A DNA stretch of 64,000 nucleotides, taken from NCBI GenBank assembly GCA_028023455.1, contig JAQFVV010006848.1:186001-250000 (forward strand). The letters are read 5' to 3'. Both the position numbers and the translations under genes were made by a program. This stretch comes from Epiperipatus broadwayi (lineage: Eukaryota > Onychophora > Udeonychophora > Euonychophora > Peripatidae). The notes beneath the pieces are model-generated. The model was given only the letters and a program-made list of their open reading frames with translations, was not told where the DNA came from and searched no databases. The stretch's first letter is position 1. The number at the start of each line of letters is the position of its first letter. Shown here in pieces: positions 57,991 to 64,000 of this stretch.

Positions 57991-59272
57991 TGTTACGATT
58001 ACCGTTGTGAGCTGAATCAGCTTTTAATTTATAAATGAGGGCACCAGAGTCGATTAGACTCACTGATTCTGTGTCAAACATATCATAAACTCATAAATTA
58101 AAAAGAAAAAATGCTTTTAAAAGACAGTATTATATTTTACCGAAACTAAAATTATTTCCTAAATATTATTATTCCTGGAACTTATTAAACATATTGGCAA
58201 AGGTAAATTATATTTTTAAACATCACTAAACTAATATTAATAAATTTAATAATAATTAATAACTATTATTAATAACGTACAAAGAAAAAGGTTGATAAAA
58301 GTAAAATCTTTTATTTTAATAAACTAAAAATATGTTTAAGTTAAATTGTTAATTAAATAAACTGGAGAGAACACATGCATGTTAATCCAAACATGAATAC
58401 ATTAATAAAAAACAAGTTTCACAATTAAAAAAGTTCTTGGATAAATAAACTTCTCTTGAACAGAAAAATTAAAGTCTCTATCGAGGTCCTCTTATATGTA
58501 TATTTTTACAAGTTGTTTGCAAACTGATTTGTCAACAAGTTAGTGACAATCAGGAATAATAAAGAGTCATGTCTTACTGGTAAGTTTAGTGAGAAGGTTG
58601 TAGATTACTATCCATAGTTTTTTGGGTTAGAATGAGATCAGACATTGGTTATAAGTTGATCTTGTGGTCTATTCTCCTAGTCAGTCATGAAGGCTTTTCT
58701 GGTGTCCATCTTCAGGCATGATGTCTGCAGAAGCTACGGTTCACTCTGACATGCAGAATTATTTCTGCATAGGGTGATCCTGGATATATTCGTTATCCAG
58801 GACTAACTATAGAGAAACAGATGAAACAAGACATTGATCAAACTGGCCTCTTCCTTTTATATTAGAGGGTCAGTTTTCTGACTTCTGCACATACCTTTTT
58901 TTTTATCAAAAATATACACTGATAATCTCATATATTCTTTATAAAATTTACTGATTTTTCAATTACAAAGTTCTCTTTTTTTAGCAAATCTTTCGGCCAT
59001 CTTTAATTAGCTAAAATATTTTTCTTTTAGCTTATCTTTTTACTTTTGGAATTCTTTTAATTTATCTGGATTAGTAATCTGTGTGTCTTTTGTTCTCTCC
59101 AATTTTAACTTTTATTTTTAATTACATAAAAAAAATATGAAAGACAATTTTAACTTCCACTGTACATACTTAAAAAAGTAATTTATACTAATAAAAAAAA
59201 ATTAAGTTTACTCTTTTTTTTAGCTCTTACCAAATGCCAATATATTTGTACCATATATAAGTAAACGGTACA
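57991..59272 (-). mobile_element. Putative solo LTR
   Basis: On the minus strand the sequence would start TGTACCGTTTACTTATATA and end CGGTAATCGTAACA, a TG...CA frame of about 1.28 kb. A TATAAAAGGAAGAGGCC box (about 58863-58847) is followed by a CTTGTTTCATCTGTTTCTC region that resembles the corresponding part of LTR B (CTTGTTTCAGTTGAG). This places it as a distant relative of the neighbouring LTRs. No interior or second copy is present. Boundaries are inferred, and a target-site duplication was not confirmed. Confidence 0.45.
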
Positions 59273-59295
59273 ACATATATATATATATTGTACCG
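59266..59295. repeat. Near-perfect palindrome with (AT)n core
   Basis: CGGTACAAC, an AT run and TTGTACCG form a hairpin with one mismatch. It is the boundary between the putative solo LTR and LTR B, and is very like the palindrome at 44961-44996. Confidence 0.85.
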
Positions 59296-60952
59296 GGTCG
59301 AACCATGGAAACCCCTTACTTATACGTACATATAAGTTTTGGCCGGTTTCAAACTCCTTCATAATACATTTATAATCTTATAAATGTTAGGTGAACAAAC
59401 CGGCACGTTCGAGCAAAAATGGGAGATCTTATTGACAGCTTTAACTATCAACAATGGCCCATCTCGGCTTCTAGATTCAAACCCCTACTATCCAAATACT
59501 TTATTTGTTTCGAGGTAAACCCTGGGGTGCCAGCTAGTCTGATGACTAACATATTCGGGCAGTAAGCTCATAATCCAGTGCTTGAAACATTTCTTAAAAC
59601 TAGCTCAGTCTAATTTTAATTCAATAACAAAATTATATAAAATTAGTGGTGGAAAGAATTAATAAAAAGGTTGGTAAAAAGAATTGACCGACAAATAAAG
59701 TTTAAGTTTGAAGACATTTTATTTTAATTAACATTAATTAAGTTTAAAGATAATTTATTACCCAACATTAATTGACTAAATTTAAACATTTTTATAAATC
59801 TAATTTAACACATGCACATTTTTTTAAAGTAATACATTATAACATATATCTGGTGAAAAGCATAAATAATATGTGACATTGTTAAATTATCTCACATACA
59901 CACACTCACACATTAATAGTTCATTTTATGCATGCTTAAAAGTTCAAATTACTTTACTCGGTAAGATTGACGAATTACAGCAGTGGCTACTATGTATAAA
60001 TGATAATAAATAAATGTTTACCTAAGATTTTTGGAACATTGATATTGCTTGTTGTTGGCTGCTTCTGCTGCTTCTATGGATTATATCTAACCGGTTAGTT
60101 TTGGATGTTTCTTGAAGAGATTTTATGCAAATCCATTGGTCTTATTCTTGAAGACAGTTGAACATTTGACAGAGGATTTCTGAGTTGTTATGCAGACATT
60201 ATTTCACAGGCATGTTTTGATGATCTTGTTGGACTAAAAAGGCTGAAGCACGAGCGTATATTTCCAAAAGCTGCTCAACAATGCATTTTTGTTTCTAAAT
60301 ACATAATAGAAATGCACTGTTATCTCAACTGAAACAAGACTGTCACTGCAAACTAGACTGAAAAAACTTACTCAATAAATTGTCCGATAAAAAAAAGTCT
60401 ATTTATACGTGCGACGTGTTGTCCATGTATTCTCCTCCGGCAAATATCTGTTGTTGAATTCCATTGGTAATTAATCCTATGACAACATGTTTTTGACAAT
60501 TGTCATAAACATTGTTTTTTATATCTTTAATTAGTAGCCCACTGCTGGTGTGGTTTTTTAAAATCTTTATTTAACTTAATAGCCATCGCTGTGTTTTCCA
60601 AATATAATTTTTTTTTTAACTTTCATTTACATATATATATATACATTTAATATTATTCTAACATGCATATATTTATTTACACTCACACGCACATATATAA
60701 TTTATTATAATAAGCTTGAATGAAAAGAGATTTATATTTTTTTTAAATTTTAAATTACTTATTTTTACAAATACTAATTTAGAAAAACTTTACTTTCTTT
60801 TATAACACTTTTAGTTTGACTTTAAGAAAACCTCCTTCCCACTTTTAATCTTTTATTTCAAACTCTTTTTCGAAAGATTTTTTTTATTTTAATAATTTTT
60901 TTAGACAAAATTATTTTATATACATGTGCCAAATTGGCCTTGGCACATTACA
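59289..60952 (-). mobile_element. LTR B, 3' LTR of a minus-strand LTR retrotransposon
   Basis: This 1664-base repeat matches 62490-64000 in the same orientation, with only scattered substitutions and small indels. On the minus strand it starts TGTAATGTGCCAAGGCC and ends GACCCGGTACA. A TATAAATA box (plus 60400-60407) lies about 545 bases in, and AATAAAATG-type signals follow nearer its 3' side. Several differences between copies are at CG sites, as expected from decay of methylated cytosine. Its plus-right end is joined to a polypurine tract. Confidence 0.8.
60400..60407 (-). promoter_or_regulatory. TATA box of LTR B (left copy)
   Basis: TATAAATA on the minus strand in the expected upstream part of the LTR; conserved in the right copy at 63593-63600. 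Confidence 0.55.
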
Positions 60953-60966
60953 CCCCCCCCTTCGTT
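60953..60966 (-). promoter_or_regulatory. Polypurine tract of LTR B element
   Basis: On the minus strand, AACGAAGGGGGGGG immediately precedes the TGTAATG start of the 3' LTR, defining the element's orientation. Confidence 0.75.
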
Positions 60967-61998
60967 TTAGAGTAAAATGCATCATTTTTGACCATTTTAT
61001 CTTTTGCAATTTTAATTCTCGACTCTAAAGATTTATTAATTTGTTATTTTTCTAAGTTAGCTTTTTAATATCTTTTACTTAACATACAAAAGGCAATCTG
61101 TCTTGACTATCCTTTCCTTTTTCTATCTATGCCAAATACATTGCTCACAATGATCTAAATCATGGATAACAACCACTGGGACAAACTAATTTTGTGGCAC
61201 AGGGATCTTTTGGAAATGACACGGAAGCAGATTCCCTGACTTACACCAACTTACACGTGTATAAATGGAAACTTCATTTGCCGATTCTCTTGATCGGACT
61301 TGGAAAAAGACAGGGTCGCTGCGAAATGGCAGGAATTTTCAACTGTCCATTTTCTACTTATGCTTTGGAAAGAGGAATGATCCCTGACAAGTTCGTTATG
61401 GGTACTAAAACTTATCCAGTCAGCAACTTTAAACGTATCTTTAACTAAATTTATTTTCATACTACCCTCATTCCCTTTTGCTCTAGATAAATTCCTACAC
61501 ATGTGTATACATGCAGCATAATTCTACACCTACTAATATTCTAGATATCAAGTTATTACTGGACCTGCTTACAGGGAATCTATAATAAATAAATCCCTTT
61601 TTGCATGCATCATGAGGTGCAGCAGTGCCAAGAAAATAACCTAAAAGGATATCTGGATAAATACATTTAAGATACGCATCATGAGGTATTGTATTTACTG
61701 AATATTACCAGTGTATGTGCATGTATATACACATGTATATACTCTTAATACACCTTAGATTGACTTTATATTTTTATTACTAATCTTCCAACATTATTTT
61801 TAAATTCATATGAACATTATTCTAACATTCGTATTAATCCAATCTCACAATATTATTTTCAACCCTTACTCAACTTTTTTATCTATGTGCGTGTATTCAG
61901 AAAACCTATTTTACTTTATTATGATTCATTATTTACTCAACTTTTATTAACTTGCGTATATTCAAAAACAACTTACTTTACTATGATTCATTATTATA

Positions 61999-62000
61999 CT

Positions 62001-62034
<34 letters not shown>

Positions 62035-62035
62035 A
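61999..62035. repeat. Palindrome CTGGT-(AT)n-ACCAG
   Basis: Unique arms CTGGTATA and TATACCAG close a long (AT)n core symmetrically. Confidence 0.9.
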
Positions 62036-62045
62036 GGATATATAT

Positions 62046-62050
62046 AAATG

Positions 62051-62091
<41 letters not shown>

Positions 62092-62097
62092 CATTTA
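62046..62097. repeat. Palindrome AAATGATTT-(AT)n-AAATCATTT
   Basis: AAATGATTTATA and TATAAAATCATTT flank an (AT)n core of about 30 bases, only about ten bases after the previous palindrome. Confidence 0.9.
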
Positions 62098-62465
62098 TTT
62101 ACTTCCTTTTATTACCATGCGTGTATTCCCAAAAAAAATCTATTAGTTTATCATGAGTCACTTTTTATTATTATTTACTACAGATATATTTACGCTTCTT
62201 GATTTTATCGATTTTATTCTAACTATTTGACCTACTTATTTATTCACGAACATTTTTCTTAATTAATATGTGTGTTGATCACTTTTCCTAAGTATTGATC
62301 ACTTCAAATTCTTATTTTTTTTAGAGTGCATTTTTAGTTTTTATTTTCATCATTAGGTAATAAATGTAATGTTAAGAGAAGCAGGCAGCAAAGTATAAGG
62401 CAATTCAACACACAGATCGACTTTGTGCTGATTTAAACCAACTTTTAATTTCTTGTGGAAGTCGT

Positions 62466-62485
62466 GACTACAGCATTGGGTGCCA
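62466..62485 (-). promoter_or_regulatory. Primer-binding site of LTR B element
   Basis: On the minus strand, TGGCACCCAATGCTGTAGTC lies four bases downstream of the 5' LTR end (GGTACA then TAAA). Starting with TGG, it could pair with a tRNA ending in GGGTGCCA. The cognate tRNA was not assigned. Confidence 0.65.
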
Positions 62486-62489
62486 TTTA

Positions 62490-64000
62490 TGTACCGGATT
62501 GAACCGCTGAAACCCCTTACTTATATGTACATATAAGTTTGGGCCGGTTTCAAACTCCTTCATAATACATTTATAGTCTTATAAATGTTATGTGAACGAA
62601 CCAGCACGTTGGAGCAAAATGGGAGATCTTATTGATAGCTTTAACTATCAACAATGGCCCATCTCAGCTGCTAGATTCAAACCCCTACTATCCAAATACT
62701 TTATTTGTTTCAGGGTAAACCTCGGAGCACCAGCTAGTCTGATGACCAACGTATTCGAGCAGTAGGCTCATAATCCAGCGCTCGAAACATTTCCAAAAAC
62801 TAGCTCAGTCTAATTTTAATTCAATAACAAAATTATATAAAATTAGTGGTGGAAAGAATTAATAAAAAGGTTGGTAAAAAGAATTGACCGACAAATAAAG
62901 TTTAAGTTTGAAGACATTTTATTTTAATTAACATTAATTAAGTTTAAAGATAATTTATTACCCAACATTAATTGACTAAATTTAAACATCTTTATAAATC
63001 TAATTTAACACATGCACATTTTTTTAAAGTAACACATTATAACATATATCTGGTGAAAAGCATAAATATGTGACATCGTTAAATTATCTCACATACACAC
63101 ACACATGCACATTATTAGTTCATTTTATGCATGCTTAAAAGTTCAAATTTACTCGGTAAGATTGACGAATTACAGCAGTGGCTACTACGTATAAATGATA
63201 ATAAATGTTTACCTAGGATTTTTGGAATGTTGATATTGCTTGTTGCTGGCTGCTTCTGCTGCTTCTGATGGATTATATCTAACCGGTTAGTTTTGGATGT
63301 TTCTTGAAGAGATTTTATGCGAATCCATTGGTCTTATTCTTGAAGACAGTTGAACGTTTGATGGAGGATTTCTGAGTTGTTATGCAGACATTATTTCACA
63401 GGCAGGTTTTGATGATCTTGTTGGACTAAAAAGGCTGAAGCATGAACATATATTTCCAAAAGCTCCTCAACAATGCATTTTTGTTTCTAAATACATAATA
63501 GAAATGCACTGTTATCTCAACTGAAACAAGACTGTCGCTGCAAACTAGACTGAAAAAACTCACTCAATAAATTGTCCGATAACCAAAAAGTCTATTTATA
63601 TCTGCGACATGTTGTCTGTGTAATATCCTCCGGAAAATATTTCTTGTCAAATTCCATTGGTAATTAATCCTATGACAACATGTTTTTGACAATTGTTTAA
63701 TTAGTAGTAGCTTTCATAAACGTATTGTTTTTTATATCTTTAATTAGTAGCCCACCACTGGTGTGTTTTTTAAAATCTTTATTTAAACTTAATAGCCATC
63801 ACTGTGTTTTCCAAATATAATTTCTTTTTTAACTTTCATTTACATATATATATATTTAATATTATTCTAACACGCATATATTTATTTACACTCGCACGCA
63901 CATATATAATTTATTATAATAAGTAGAATGAAAAGAGATTTATATTTTTTTTAAATTTTAAATTACTTATTTTTACAAATACAACTTTACCTCGCTAACC
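62490..64000 (-). mobile_element. LTR B, 5' LTR (runs off the window)
   Basis: Second copy of the LTR, starting plus-left at TGTACCGGATTGAACC and colinear with 59289-60790, including the TATA box (63593-63600), AACCGGTTAGTTTTGGATG and GTTTTGATGATCTTGTTGG. It has a small insertion (TTTAATTAGTAGTAGC, about 63697) relative to the left copy. The remaining 150 or so bases lie beyond the window end. Confidence 0.8.

Larger units (their letters stand above)
60967..62465 (-). other. Short interior of LTR B element
   Basis: Only about 1.5 kb separates the two LTRs, too little for gag-pol. A GC-richer patch at 61190-61500 has overlapping ORFs on both strands (84 and 83 codons). Neither shows a domain I recognise, though the minus-strand frame would be the sense one. 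Two (AT)n palindromes are at 61999-62035 and 62046-62097. The element looks like a non-autonomous or internally deleted copy. Confidence 0.55.

Overview
The window is AT-rich, repeat-dense eukaryotic nuclear DNA, most likely from an invertebrate animal. The grounds are a very high A+T content, many (AT)n tracts, decayed Penelope-like, LINE and Gypsy-type retroelements, foldback elements, and no operons or ribosome-binding-site organisation. I cannot name the species. I found no convincing host protein-coding gene, rRNA or functional tRNA. Nearly everything I can explain is mobile-element sequence, most of it broken by stops and frameshifts. One 500-base run of N (44434-44933) is an assembly gap.

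Layout. 0.85-4.03 kb: first copy of 'repeat A', a composite with a LINE remnant on the minus strand and an internally repetitive block. 7.9-13.5 kb: a Penelope-like element (PLE) cluster, with a near full-length minus-strand copy, a partial tandem copy of its terminal repeat, and an inverted plus-strand copy. Each terminal repeat holds a hammerhead-ribozyme-like fold and a tRNA-like segment. 13.9-15.0 kb and 31.6-32.7 kb: two copies of non-coding 'repeat D'. 17.3-18.7 kb: two LINE remnants on opposite strands. 20.1-21.5 kb: a decayed Gypsy pol on the minus strand. 24.0-24.2 kb: a small foldback element. 24.3-25.4 kb: a LINE remnant. 25.4-28.4 kb: a Gypsy-type element with broken RT, RNase H and integrase, a polypurine tract and a 3' LTR, lying directly against repeat A copy 2 (28.4-31.5 kb). 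33.0-34.3 kb: a broken unidentified ORF. 34.4-36.7 kb: a LINE 3' tail, then a larger LINE remnant with RT and endonuclease. 36.7-37.4 kb: a 0.67 kb foldback element. 38.0-38.8 kb: three fragments of a repeat, one with a hammerhead core. 38.9-49.3 kb: two very long LTR-like repeats in opposite orientation around the gap. 49.4-57.4 kb: a LINE fragment, then an inverted pair of repeat A copies, one carrying a young LINE insertion with a 449-codon ORF. 58.0-64.0 kb: a putative solo LTR, then an LTR element on the minus strand (3' LTR, polypurine tract, short interior, primer-binding site, 5' LTR running off the window).

How the parts relate. The genes here do not form a pathway. The window records successive insertion and rearrangement: LINEs and Gypsy elements decaying in place, PLE and repeat A copies turned into large inverted repeats, and LTR elements abutting (AT)n tracts. 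The most unusual signals are the self-cleaving-RNA-like motifs, the tRNA-like segment fixed inside the PLE terminal repeat, the foldback elements, and the recurrent palindromes with an (AT)n core. All homology calls come from reading motifs and comparing copies within the window by eye; no database search was run.
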